In this document: one piece after another, positions 12,325-23,056 of the stretch
Position numbering within the stretch: the first letter of the stretch is position 1
Layout: each line of letters opens with the position of its first letter
Assembly: GCA_001724265.1 (NCBI GenBank)
Contig: MEDY01000364.1
Span: forward strand, 1 to 54,964
From: Rhizaria sp. SCN 62-66
Taxonomy: Eukaryota > Rhizaria, unplaced
DNA length: 54,964 bases
Direction of reading: 5' to 3'
Notes under the pieces: model-generated
Databases searched by the model: none
Seen by the model: only the letters and a program-made list of their open reading frames with translations
Told to the model about the DNA's origin: nothing
Program-made: the position numbers and the translations under genes

Positions 12325-14499
12325 ATGCGACCCCGCACGCTAGTTCTAGCGATGCTGGTGCTCGCTCTCGCGATGATATCGCGGGATGTTGCAGCCGAGA
12401 ACCCTCGAGCTACTCTCACCCGCGCTTCTCCGCGTGTCAAACCGACAGAAGTTCCAAGCCAGCCGCTGGGTACTGTTACTAAATCCCATCCACAGCCACC
12501 CAGCCCTAATTCACTTCCTCAGAGTGAGATCACCACAAGTACGTCTTCCAAGAAGTGATCATGGCCTATGAAATATTTATCATCGCACGTGCTAAGAAAG
12601 CCTCAACCAAAGCATAAAGGCCCAACATCACGTTATGATAGGGGGTTTTGTATTCCATATATTGTTGCACGTTTTCCGTTGCATCTACTAGTATTGATAA
12701 ACTTTTGTTAACCATGCACGGTTTCTTGTAATCATTGCTTCTTTTCAATAGTGTTCACTGCTTATATGAAAAAGTACAAGAAGACCTACTCCGCCACCGC
12801 ATTTGCAGGCCGCATAGCCATGTTTCGCACGAATGTCGAATCGATGCGCACGCACAACGCCGCCGTCAAGGATGCGATCGCCCGCGCATTCGCCGATCAG
12901 AGCACGCTCGCCAAGGGCCGTGCCGCCGTCGCGGCCGCGTACCCCGACGCACTGCTGACGCTGCAGCACGTCACGCGCTTTGCGGACATGAGTCCGGCCG
13001 AGTTCAGCCGCGTGATGCTGACGGCAAAGGACGACCGGCTGGATCCCGACGACGAGGACGACTCGAAGCCGCCACCGGTGCCCGCGCACCTGGCGGCTGA
13101 GGCGAGTAAAAAAGTAATTGTTACTGAACAGCAAAAGAGCGTGGCTGCGACAAGTAAGCTAGTGACTGTGGCCGCGGCTGTCTTGAACAAATTAGGCAAT
13201 GGGAAAATGCCCGTACTGCCGCGCAAGAGTGCTAGCGCCACTATGAGCAAGCTGCCTCGTGCGATGACATCCACAGCTCTGCTTGAAACTGCGACTGCCA
13301 CGAACACCAATACAAACGCCAAGACAAAACTTGGGACTGAGGCTGTTACTAGAGTCGATGATGGCATCAATGCTAGAGTTGCTGTAGATGCAAAGGCAGA
13401 GATAGACGCTGAGCTCCCGTTTTACTACGATGACAACGGAGACCACAACCTGGGTAAACTTAACGCGACAGAGCTTGCCAATCTCCGCAGTACGCTCCCG
13501 GCCACCCTTGATTACCGCGAAACCAGGTTTGACATGCTCGGCGCGCCGCGCTCCCAGGGCAATTGCGGTGCCTGCTACGCCTTTGCATCCGCCTCCGTCG
13601 TGGCGAGTGCCATTTCTTTCAACTCCGGACCAAACTTTAAGCCGGTTTTTGAGCTGGCTCCGCAGCCACTGATGGACTGCTAGTTTTGGAACAGTGGTTG
13701 CATGGGTGGGTACAAGAGCCGCTCACTCAGCGGCATGCTGAAACGTAATCTTACGATTCGTGAAAACATGTACAAGTTTGAAAGTAAGTCCAGTAAATGC
13801 AACAAAACTATCATTGCGATCGCCAATGAGGGGGATAGCTTGTATGAAATGTACGACAACTTGCGCAAACTCCGAATTCGACCTGTTGAAACGCAGATAA
13901 TGTATGCGCTATATAAGTACGGCCCATTGGCAGTGAATATTAACGGTGATTTCTTCGCAACTTACGGTGGCGGTATCTTACGCCACCAAAGCTGCAGCAG
14001 CTCTAAACGGACAAATCACGTTGTTGTCATTGTGGGCTACACAGTTGAAACCTCCTTGCCTGGCGTGAACGAAACAGTGTGGGTGCTACGCAACAGCCAA
14101 AATAGCGATGAGGGCGAGTCCGCTAAGGGATTTCATTAGGGCTCAAAAGGGTACGCGTACTTGGAGATGACTGGCGATGGCGCCGACGGCGCGTCGCCAT
14201 GCGGGATCAAAACGAGTGTGCACGCAATTGTCCAGAAAAACCCAATTCCAGGGTCTGCATATGTGACTGGGACTGGTGCGGCAGTGCCTGCAACTGTGCT
14301 AGCGACCGCACCCGTTGTTGTACCAACAGCGGCGACTGTGACGCCGCCGCCAACGCCAACGCCGCCACTAGCCACCGCGACAGCTCCAGCAACTGCAACA
14401 ACAACTGCGACGAGCAATGACGCTATTGGGTCAGGCGGCAGCAGCGGAATCAACTTCGTGAGCGCGGCTGTGAGTACAACTGATGTTTCCAGCGTCTAA
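12325..14499 (+). CDS. Papain-family (C1A) cysteine protease, paralog 2, with two in-frame UAG codons
   Basis: Exons are 12325-12538 and 12752-14499 (653 aa if UAG is read). A signal peptide (LVLAMLVLALAMISRDVAA) is followed by a phase-1 intron (donor GTACGT) at the same place as in paralog 1, then an I29-like propeptide (YMKKYKKTYSAT), a long Ala/Thr-rich insert, and the mature domain from LPATLDYRE. The catalytic Cys is in SQGNCGACYAF, the His in TNHVVVIVGY and the Asn in LRNSQ. TAG at 13681 (residue 382) falls between the conserved MDC and NSGCMGGY motif; TAG at 14137 (residue 534) falls between the Asn loop and GYAYLEM. The frame stays open on both sides and continues through PCGIKTSVHAIV into a Pro/Thr-rich tail ending in TAA. 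As a conventional gene it would lose His and Asn; with UAG as sense it is complete. A decaying pseudogene is the alternative, but no frameshift or other stop type is present. Confidence 0.75.
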
Positions 14500-15638
14500 G
14501 GTATGGGTATTAATACATACGCCGCACTTACTAGAACAGCATTTTGTATCGACACACTGAAACGATGAAATATTATTACGAGTAAGCTTAGCGCAATATC
14601 AGCCCAAGCAATTGAATAAGCAAGACATTGTTCAGCTTTACGACACTGAAAGTCAAACTCAATCTTATACTAGTACATGTACGAGTATCCTTCCCGATTA
14701 CAGCTTGCTTCGCCCCGCAGCAGGTGCAGTAAACAACACCCACGCGCCGTCACCCCAACTCCAACAGTCACAACCTCCCCCTGTCAGCCACAGTCAGGTC
14801 CTCTGCCCGTGACGCAACTCTGTGATCGCCAGCGTCACCACCCTGTTCTCAGGCTGGCTTGCGGTCTTCATGCCAAAGGGGTAGTTCCGCAGAGGATCAG
14901 ACGACGAACATCAATACTAGTAACATCGCCGCAACACATATCCGCACCAACTGTTTTCGCGCCGCGTTTTCAGTCAGGGTCGAAGGTTGCACCAATGTCA
15001 GTATCGTATCTTTGTCGCCGCAGTGTGACGTACGCCGATAAAAAAAAACACCAGCAGTGTGACATATGTAGTATGTACGTACACCGTCGCGACGGCGCTT
15101 AGGCGTGGTGCGTGGCAAAGCATCTTGGAGGATGTTTGACGGTGGTGCAGAAAAGCAACAACCAAAAAAGAGATGATGGCAAAGCCGAGAGTCGAACTCT
15201 GCCTCCTACTGTTGAGCAGCACTACCAACTTTGCAGTAGCGCCGCGTGCTCACCATTTGGCGCCAACTAAGGAAAACCATTTGGAAGCACAGTGTGATCG
15301 TCCGCTGATCCATTTGCCGCACTTGTAGGCAGTGTGACGGAAAGTTTTAGATATTCACCAGTCAGATGACTAATTAAACTCGATCAAACGCTTCGAGTCC
15401 CACATGCGGAACGTCATCGAGTTTTGTTCCGCATGCCGGCTTTTGATCGTCAAACAATTATATATTGACCCATCTGAAAGTAAATGCAGTGATAGTTTAT
15501 CCCACGTAATAACGCTTTCTGAAAAATACGTTTTTCACGCGTATGCGTACGCCTCATGCAAAGCCACATCTCTTTGTTTCTCGTTCCAGACATTCGTTCC
15601 ATTTTCTCACCTGCGGGTCTCACATCACCCAGGTCCTT
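14500..15638. other. Intergenic region, with a tRNA-like fragment
   Basis: This region lies between the second protease and DUS1. A Gln/Ser/Pro-rich open frame at about 14582-14812 has no recognisable domain. A sequence resembling tRNA A- and B-box elements sits on the minus strand at 15178-15246 but does not fold into a canonical cloverleaf. The sequence CATCACCCAG directly before the DUS1 start could be a 3' splice site. Confidence 0.5.
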
Positions 15639-16097
15639 ATGAAAGGCATAGGGTACATTCTTAACCGCCTTCGCGCTGCGCAACAGCATCGACCGCATCA
15701 GCAGTAGCTCTTAAACAACGCTGCGACAGCGGACGTATATGCTCACCAAGACTCAAACGCGGACAACCATGCATCAACAACAACAACACCAGCTGCCAAT
15801 CCAGCTGCTATAGCTGACGCAAGTTATGCAAGTATATCTAGTACAACACCAATTTGCCTTCCTATGACCCCAAGGCGTTTGAGCCACGGTGACTCCGAAC
15901 AAACACCTGGAGACGCAGTTTGCCCAACAAATAACGTCCAGTCTGTGATTCCCCTTAGCAAGCGCGCACGCAAGCACCAAGCTGCCGCCGCTGCTATAGC
16001 CGCCACCGCTGCTGCTGCTGCTGCTACTACTGTTGTTGCTGTTGCAAATACCGCTTTGTCGCTGCCGCCGTCGCCGCCGCCGCCGCCGCTGCCGCCG

Positions 16098-16134
<37 letters not shown>

Positions 16135-19100
16135 AGCCGCGGCCGCCGCCGCCGCCGCCGCACCGGCGCCTTCCTTTGGTGCGCGCCCGCGCCGCGCTGC
16201 TGGTGTCGGCGCCGATGATCAGGGCTTCGGAGAGGGCGTTCCGCGTTCTGTGCCGCGCCGCTGCTGCTGCGGCTGCTGCTGCGGCCGGCGGCAGCAGCAA
16301 CAGCGGCAAGGCCGCTAGCGGCGGCCAATGCCGCACGAGCTGCAATTGTAGCAGCGATCCCACCACCGGTGATGACGGAAGCAAGCGTCTGATCAACGCG
16401 CCGAAGAATGGCTCAACGGCCTCCACGGAAGAGTCTGCTGAAGGCTCTGCTGTGGGCTCTGCTGAGGCTTTCGCTGAAGGTTTCGCTGCCGTCGGCGTCG
16501 TGTGCGTGACGCCGATGCTGTACGCGGACGTGTATGCCGCGAGCGTCGAGTACCGCACCAAGGCGATGGAGGTGGGAATAGGGGACTTGGAGGCGAAGTA
16601 CCCGGCGTCTAAGTGCCGCCGCGAGTCTAGGTGTGCCTCGTGGGACGGCGCCTGCAAGTGCGGCCCTGCTGAGTGGTGGCGCGGCTTGTATCATCCCGAC
16701 TATGCCGTGCCTATCCATCACTCTGTTGCAACGAATGCTGCCTTTACTGCTGCCGCTACTGCTACGGCTGCTGCCGCTACTGCTGCTGTTGCTGTTGATG
16801 GTGCACATGGGGTCACTGAGCATGGCGATGATGATGATGATGATGATGATGCCGCGGTTTTGCGTCGCATTACTGAGCTCTCCCCAGTGCCAGCTTGTCT
16901 GCTTACACTCGAGGCGGACAGCCCCTTAGTGGTCCAGTTTGCTGTTCCTATTACACACAGTCTCTCATAGAACAACAAAAACAATAATAATACCAACAAC
17001 AATTGGGCGATCAACAGCAGTGATCTCGCAAACTCCCACATCGCCACAGAGAATGTGGTCACTAAGTGTGTGTGCCGATGCGACTGGGGAGACGTCTCCG
17101 CGTCGCATTGTGCGGTCCCTTTGGACTCACACCTCTTTTCTCAGTCGCAAGATTCACACTGCGACCTGGCGGCAGCCACAGCCGCGTCAGCGTCAGCCCT
17201 CCCGCGCTGCCCCTGCCGCTGCGGCTGCGGCTGCGCGTGTCCGCTGTGCTCCTCGGCCGCGCTGCTGCTGCGCGCCGCGCTCCTGGCGCAGCGGGATCCG
17301 CGCGTGGCGGCCGTGGACCTCAACTTCGGCTGCCCGCTCGAGGAGGCCCGGGCGGGGGGGTTCGGGTCCTTCCTGCTCGATACGCCTGCCGGCAGGGACA
17401 GGGTATGTGCTGCATTCCTATCCTTAACAAACAAAGATGGCAAATAGCGCTCGTATGAACATTACATGTCCTAGTATTTTCTTTATTCTCGCTTGCTAAC
17501 GTTTATTTTACTTTTTGGTTTTTTAATATCCGCTCATGTTTTTGTTTGTACTCACCGGCAGGCGGTTCGGCTCGTCAGGCTGCTGTCTGCTCGCCTGTCA
17601 GTTCCCGTCTGGGCCAAGATCAGGCTCCTGCCCACGGCCAGCGCCGCCGCGCAGACAGCAAGCGCGGCGCTGCCCACAGTCGACGCGCCAGCGCGTGCCG
17701 CCGCAGCCGCAACCGTCGCGGTCGACACTGCACGCGTGACGACTACTGACGCGTCTGCAGCCGCGGACGCTAGCATAGCCGCGGACGCCGGTGCAGCTGT
17801 GGAAGCAGGAGCTGCGCCTGCCAGTTTGGGCCTCGCGTCCCTCATTTCGCCCGGAGAGAGCTCGAGCGCCCGTTCTAGTGCTGTCTCACACTGCCCATCC
17901 TCAAGCACTGCGACACAGACGCTGGCTCAGAACAAGACCGAGATGCTTGCGCAAAGCGGTGTGCTTGCGTGTACTGTTGCCGCCACGGCGTCTCGCGTCC
18001 GATGCGCCGTTGCTTGCGTTGCCGCAGATCCTGTTCAGCGCACGCTGTTCACTGCAGAGGCGGCGCGGCTTAACTTCAAGTTCAAGAGCCCACAGGCACC
18101 CACCACAGCGACCACCAGCCCCACCGACAGCGGTGGCTTATCATTGTCGTCATCATCGACTGCTGCTGCTGCTGACTCTGGTGCTGACGCTGGCGACGGC
18201 GACGGCGCGGCGAGCTTCGGCCGCTTTCTGTTGGCGCACGCGTCGACGGCAGTGTTTGTGTCCCGTTTGGCCGAGGCGGGCGCCGCGGCGGTGACGGTCC
18301 ACGCGCGCTACAGGGACCCTGCGGTAGGGGCCAGCGCATGGGCCGCTGACGCCACTGCTTCCGCGCCTGCGACTGCAGCAGACACTGCGACTGCGCGCGC
18401 GATTGTGAACACTGCGCGTTCGATAGAGACCAAGACAGAGGCCGAGACGGGGACGGGCGCGGTCGCGCTGGCGCCATCGTCGTACCAGTCGTCGCGCCGC
18501 CGCGGCCCGGCGCTGCTGCCGCTGCTGCCGCTGCTGGCGCTGGGGGGCCTGTGCGCACTTACGCCGGCGAGCGGGGTACTTACATCGCCGTCTCAGTCTA
18601 AGGGCCTGTGCGGCAGCGATGCCAGTGACAGACTTGACAGCAGCAGCGGCGGCGACCGGGGCCCTGTGTTACTGTGTAACGGGCACGTTTCGCGCCAAAT
18701 CGACCCCTGGCTTGCGTTATCGCTGTCGGGCGCGGGGGGCGTGATGAGCGGCGAAGGGCTGCTCGCGAATCCGTCCCTGTTTGACACTACGGACGCATTT
18801 AGCTGCAATGCCAATCACAACGACTGCTGCAGTAACGATTCCAGCAGTTGTCTTGGAGGTGACGCCGCTGATTGCACCCCGAACACGTCTCACGACAGAC
18901 ACGACGGCGGCGCTCGTCGTTTGCCTCCGCTGCGGAGGCCGCTGCCTTTGTCCCGCTGCTTGCCGACCGAAGTGAACGTGAGTGAGGCCCTCGCTCTTGC
19001 CCGCGCGCGCTCAATCGAGAGCGCGAACAGATACAGCCGTGTGCAAAGCCCAGGCCACGATCGTGCTCACGCGTACTCGTCGACTGAGAGCAAGAATGAC

Positions 19101-20324
19101 AGCACGAGCTTGAACGCCAAGACAACGCCCGACAGTCCCAGTTGCGATTCATCGAGCTCTGCAGTCGCAAGTGCCGACACTGTCGAGGCGTGGTTTAACG
19201 CTCTCACAAAGAGCGCGAATGCGATCGCGAGGAGAACAAGTGGCATCGAGACTGCAAACCACAGTGGATGCAGCACGGCAATGGGTGGCGACAACGGCAT
19301 GCGTCCTTGCGGCAGTGGCGTTGGCGTTCAGGTGACGACGCCCCAGGTGAACGTCAGCCCTGCTGTTTTTCAGGGCGCCAGCACATTTGATTCGACTGCG
19401 TGGGGCGGGTGCGCTTACATGGCATACGCCGACCTTTTGGCGCGTAGCACAGCTTTGTCATCGTCGAACAAGATGTTGATGAGTGCGGTTACAGATTCGA
19501 GTGAGAATGCAGGGAGGGAGATTGTTACTGCTGCTCAATAGTATTTAGGCTCTCGCTCGCAAGCTCAGTTGCACACCGAGGCGTCCACTTCGATGTGCTT
19601 GAGCAATGCTTGCAAGAGCAGTGTTGGCGGCTGTGTAATCTGCACGATGCACTACAATCAACAAAAACAACAACAACAGCAGCACTCGTCCTCTCCGGCC
19701 CACAGTCGCCCCTCTCCGGCCCACGGTCACCCGCTGTCAGTCCGCACGCGCCACGCCCTGCTGTACCTGTCCCTGCTGCTCGCTCTGCCCAGCCCGGCGC
19801 CGCCCGCGCACTGGGCGCGCTACCACTTGCGGCACCTCCTCGCGCCCTCGCTCATGCGCTTCCAGCTCAAGGACGCGCTCGAGGACGCGCCGCCGCGCCT
19901 GGCCGCGCTTGCCGCGGTCGCGCTGCAGACGGCGGCCAGGGCGCGGCAGTTTGGCGACGCGCAGAGCGACGGCGCCAAGGAGGTCGCGCCGGTTCGCGAA
20001 AACATCGCAGGTCACGGAAACAGCAACAACTCAATGCGCGACGATGTTGATGCAACAACTCCTCACGGTACAGTTGCAAGCACCCGCGGCGGGTTTCAGT
20101 TCGACTGGGCGAGCCACGCGCGCTTCGCCGAGGCCCGCGGGCGCGTCAAGGCGGCGCGCGCGCGGGCCGAGCGCAAGGAGGTCGAGCGGGACGCGCGCTG
20201 GCTGCGCGCGCTGCGGGCGCGGGCGGTGCAGCGGGCGTTTGCCGACGACGGGGCGGGCTATGGCGCCGCTGTGTCTGCGAATGAGCAAGAGTCAGTGAGT
20301 GGCAGGAATGAGACTGCGGAGTGA
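15639..20324 (+). CDS. DUS1: tRNA-dihydrouridine synthase, DUS1-like, with in-frame UAG codons
   Basis: This FMN enzyme reduces uridine in the D-loop of tRNA (DUS1 family: U16/U17). Exons are 15639-17402 and 17562-20324; the donor is GTATGT and the junction is phase 0. Family motifs in order are SAPMIRASERAFRVLCR, VTPMLYADVYAASVEYR, PLVVQFA, DLNFGCPLEEARAGGFGSFL with the catalytic Cys near residue 566, ARLSVPVWAKIRLLP, AAAVTVHARYRDP, LLCNGHV and GVMSGEGLLANPSLF. After that a helical segment (WARYHLRHLLAPSLMRFQLKD) resembles the tRNA-binding C-domain. TAG occurs in frame at 16968 (just after PLVVQF, before NFGCP), at 19539 (before the helical domain) and, if the start is right, at 15705. Poly-Pro, poly-Ala, poly-Asp and Ser/Thr inserts make it about 1,508 aa, roughly three times the usual length. 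The start is uncertain: 15639 or 15864. Stop is TGA. Confidence 0.82.
16060..16160 (+). repeat. CCG-rich triplet tract encoding poly-Pro in DUS1
   Basis: Nearly uninterrupted CCG/GCC triplets encode a proline run before the first TIM-barrel motif of the DUS1 protein. A GAT tract at about 16827-16850 in the same gene encodes poly-Asp. Confidence 0.8.
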
Positions 20325-20667
20325 GAGAAGTCAGAGTTATATAGTAGCAAGCGTTACGATAGATACGGAGACATTTAGCATACATACAGATTATTTATTT
20401 CGATTATTCTTTATCAAAGTGAAATTAACCAATGTTTTTGGTGTATTGCCTAATCTGGCCCTACAAATCTAACAGCGCTCCGCAGCGTGCTCAAACAAAC
20501 TACAAACAAACACGTTTGCACACACTCAGAGATCCCTACACATCTTTAATACAGTGTCACAAGTTGCAAGTTGTTTTAAATCATTGAAGATGCGCTAGTT
20601 ATGTGAGACGCCCTGCCTTGCTGGGGAGTCCATCACCAAGCTGCACGCAAGCACGCTGACTAGTTAC
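20325..20667. other. Convergent intergenic spacer
   Basis: This short AT-rich region lies between the 3' ends of DUS1 (+) and VPS45 (-) and must hold both 3' ends. I found no other feature. Confidence 0.6.
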
Positions 20668-23056
20668 TCAGTTGATGCTGATGGTGATGGAGCCGTCGCT
20701 GCCCTCAATCGCGCCCGACGCGGCCAGGTCGCTGCCGGCGCCGCCGACGGAGCCCGCGACCGCGCCCGCGGCGTTGCGGTTACCAGCGTACTTACCCTCC
20801 TCCTGCAGCAGATCGTCTAAGTAGCTCTCGGAGTTGTGCACACAGGAGCCGCCCAGCACGACCTTGATGCCGTTGTACTCCTTGGCGCCCTTGTTGACGA
20901 CGGCCATGGCGGCCGACTCCTCGTACGTGGCGCCGCCGAGCATGTACACGTAGACGACCGAGGGCCGCGCAACAAAGTCGGCCGAGCCGCGGTCGGGGAT
21001 CGAGCCCTCGGCCAGGGGGAACTCGCGCGCGCGGAGCTTGTTTTTGGCCAGCAGCTCCACCGTCTCCGACAGCACGGGCTTGTGGCGAGTGAAGACGTTC
21101 TCGATGCCGCGCAGGTTGTTGTCGATGAGGCTGCCGACGCGGGACCACACACTCTTGTTGCCAAACAAGTCTCCGCCGCGCGCGCGCACGCCGGAGACGC
21201 GGATGATCTCCGACACGGCGCGCACGCGGGACCGATTGCGGTCGTTGCCGGCCGCCGCGGCGGTCAGGAGCTCGGTGAAGCGCTCAGTCTGGTTGCCGCG
21301 CTCGCTCTCGTAGCGCAGGGCGTAGCTAAAAAAAGCAAACGTAAATATAAATAACACAGTGGAAGGGAAACAGTGAGTAAGTTAAAGCTATTATAAAGAA
21401 AATCACGCCATACCGAGTGCACACACATTTGATAGTAAGAAAGTAGGTTCTTTGTTGGATGAGACGTACAGAAGGACGACGTTGAGCTTGTTCTTGAACT
21501 TGATCTTGGGGTCCTCGAGCAGCGCCTGGACCTGCTGCACGGCCTGGTTGTGGTTGTTGGAGCACGCGATGTCCTGCTCCAGCTCGGACACGGCCATGAG
21601 CCCGTCCTTGTTGGTAAGACGCGACAGCTCAGACAGCACGGCCATGTGCTTCGAGACGTTGCCGGAGAGGGCGCGGAACTCGGGGTACTTGTCCACGAAG
21701 TTCTGCATGTCCTCGATCGTGTCCACCTTGGCAGTCGTCTTCATCTTGGCCTACGGAGCGAAATAAAACAGGTACAACAGTTAGACGGAAAGATGTCAGA
21801 GTGAGGGGATATATGAGTCAATAGCGTTAAAACAAAACACATCATAGGGTTAGTACAAAACACACTCAAATGCAAAGTTATGCATCAAAAGAGCTTAATT
21901 GAAGCGATATCTATGCATTGAGAGATTTATGATAGCATACCTGGTAGGCCGAGACGAGGCCCTTGACGGCGGAGCCCATCTCGCCGAAGCCGTAGTGCAG
22001 CGCGTCGGCGAAGAAGCGGTCCTGGTGCGGGGACAGCACGATGTCCTGCAGCTCGGGGGCCACATTGGGCACGGAGCGCATGTCGACACGGTTGTCAACA
22101 ATGCCCAGCAGCTCGTGCACCATGGCCTAGAGAGAGAGTGAAGCAAAACGATTGGAGCAGGGATATATGTGAGTATTTCAAGATAACATAAAACATCAAG
22201 ATGAAACACCGTAAATCATGTGTAATTACTGAGATATACAGCAATGAAGTACAATATAAGTGAATTATACGATCAAACATACCTGGTACTGCCAGCACTG
22301 GAGCAGGGGCGTGACGGGGTCATCCTTGCGGTCCACGATGAGCAACAATGCGTCGCCCGAGCCCGCGGTCGCGGCGGAGGAGAAGAGCCCGTCGCTGTCC
22401 TTGATGCGGCGGCAGAGGTCGGCGCCGAACATGCGTGCGAGCTCGGAGGAGCCCGCGTAGCGCACCGCAGGGAGGCGCTTGTGCGACAGCAGCACGGCCG
22501 ACACGGCGTCCAGGTTGCGCTGCCACGCGGCCTTGTCCGAGAGACGCCAGTAGGCGCGGTTGTGGTAGAGCGAAACGGTCTGCGTCTGCGAGGCCGAGTA
22601 GAGCGCGGGGGTGATTGCGTAATAGTCGGCGAAGTACTCCTGCACCTGGCGCACGAGCTCGAACTCGGCGTCGGCCGCGGCGACGGCGCGCAGCAGGTCG
22701 GGCGAGACGATCCCCGTGAAGAAGACGTGGAACTCCTTGAAGCGCGGGCGCGCGAGCTCGGCGCAGAGCCGGTCGACGGACTCCTTGGTGGGGCGCAGGA
22801 TGATGACGGCCTTGAGGTGGCCGACCGTGCTCTTGTTGCTGCCGCCCTCGGCCTGGCGCAGCGCGGCCGCCACCGCGGGCGGCTGCAGCTTCTCGACAAG
22901 GAAAACCTCCTTGTTGATAATGTCCGTCAGAGAGCAGGCAATGCCGACCATTTTGGTACATTCGTCGTCCATGAGGAGCGCCTTCATGCCCTGGATTGTG
23001 GGCAGACCGACGATTTTCCAGATGTAGCTCTGGTAGGACTGGATGATGTCACCCAT
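20668..23056 (-). CDS. VPS45: VPS45-type Sec1/Munc18 protein (four exons)
   Basis: SM-family proteins clasp SNARE bundles; VPS45 works with the Tlg2/syntaxin-16 class in trans-Golgi/endosome fusion. Exons on the minus strand are 23056-22283, 22126-21941, 21750-21470 and 21325-20668 (632 aa). Donors are GTATGT, GTATGC and GTACGT. The N-terminus (GDIIQSYQSYIWKI, then MKALLMDDE) matches the short VPS45 start; the order AVIILRPTKESVD, LLLIVDRKDDPVTPLLQCWQYQ, then AMVHELLGI across the first junction, VSKHMAVLSELSRL, VLLYALRYE restored by the third junction, and MLGGATYEESAA plus VVLGGSCVHNSESYLDDLL near the C-terminus is that of VPS45. The tail adds a Gly/Ala/Ser-rich extension. The start ATG follows a CGCAG acceptor-like site, so a 5'-UTR exon is likely. 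Stop is TGA; no in-frame TAG. Confidence 0.93.

Noticed and set aside
14199-14420. A Cys-rich alternate frame at the 3' end of protease 2, suggesting a granulin or somatomedin-type tail by frameshift.
   Set aside because: Cysteine spacing fits neither family, and the main frame contains the expected papain C-terminal motif PCGIKTSVHAIV, so no frameshift is needed.
15178-15246. tRNA-like sequence on the minus strand with AGTTGGTAGTGC and AGAGTTCGACTCT elements; considered as a possible suppressor tRNA.
   Set aside because: D-arm and T-arm-like parts exist, but the spacing between them is about five nucleotides too short, the acceptor and T stems have mismatches, and no anticodon loop with U33 and CUA can be formed. 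At best a degenerate tRNA-derived fragment.
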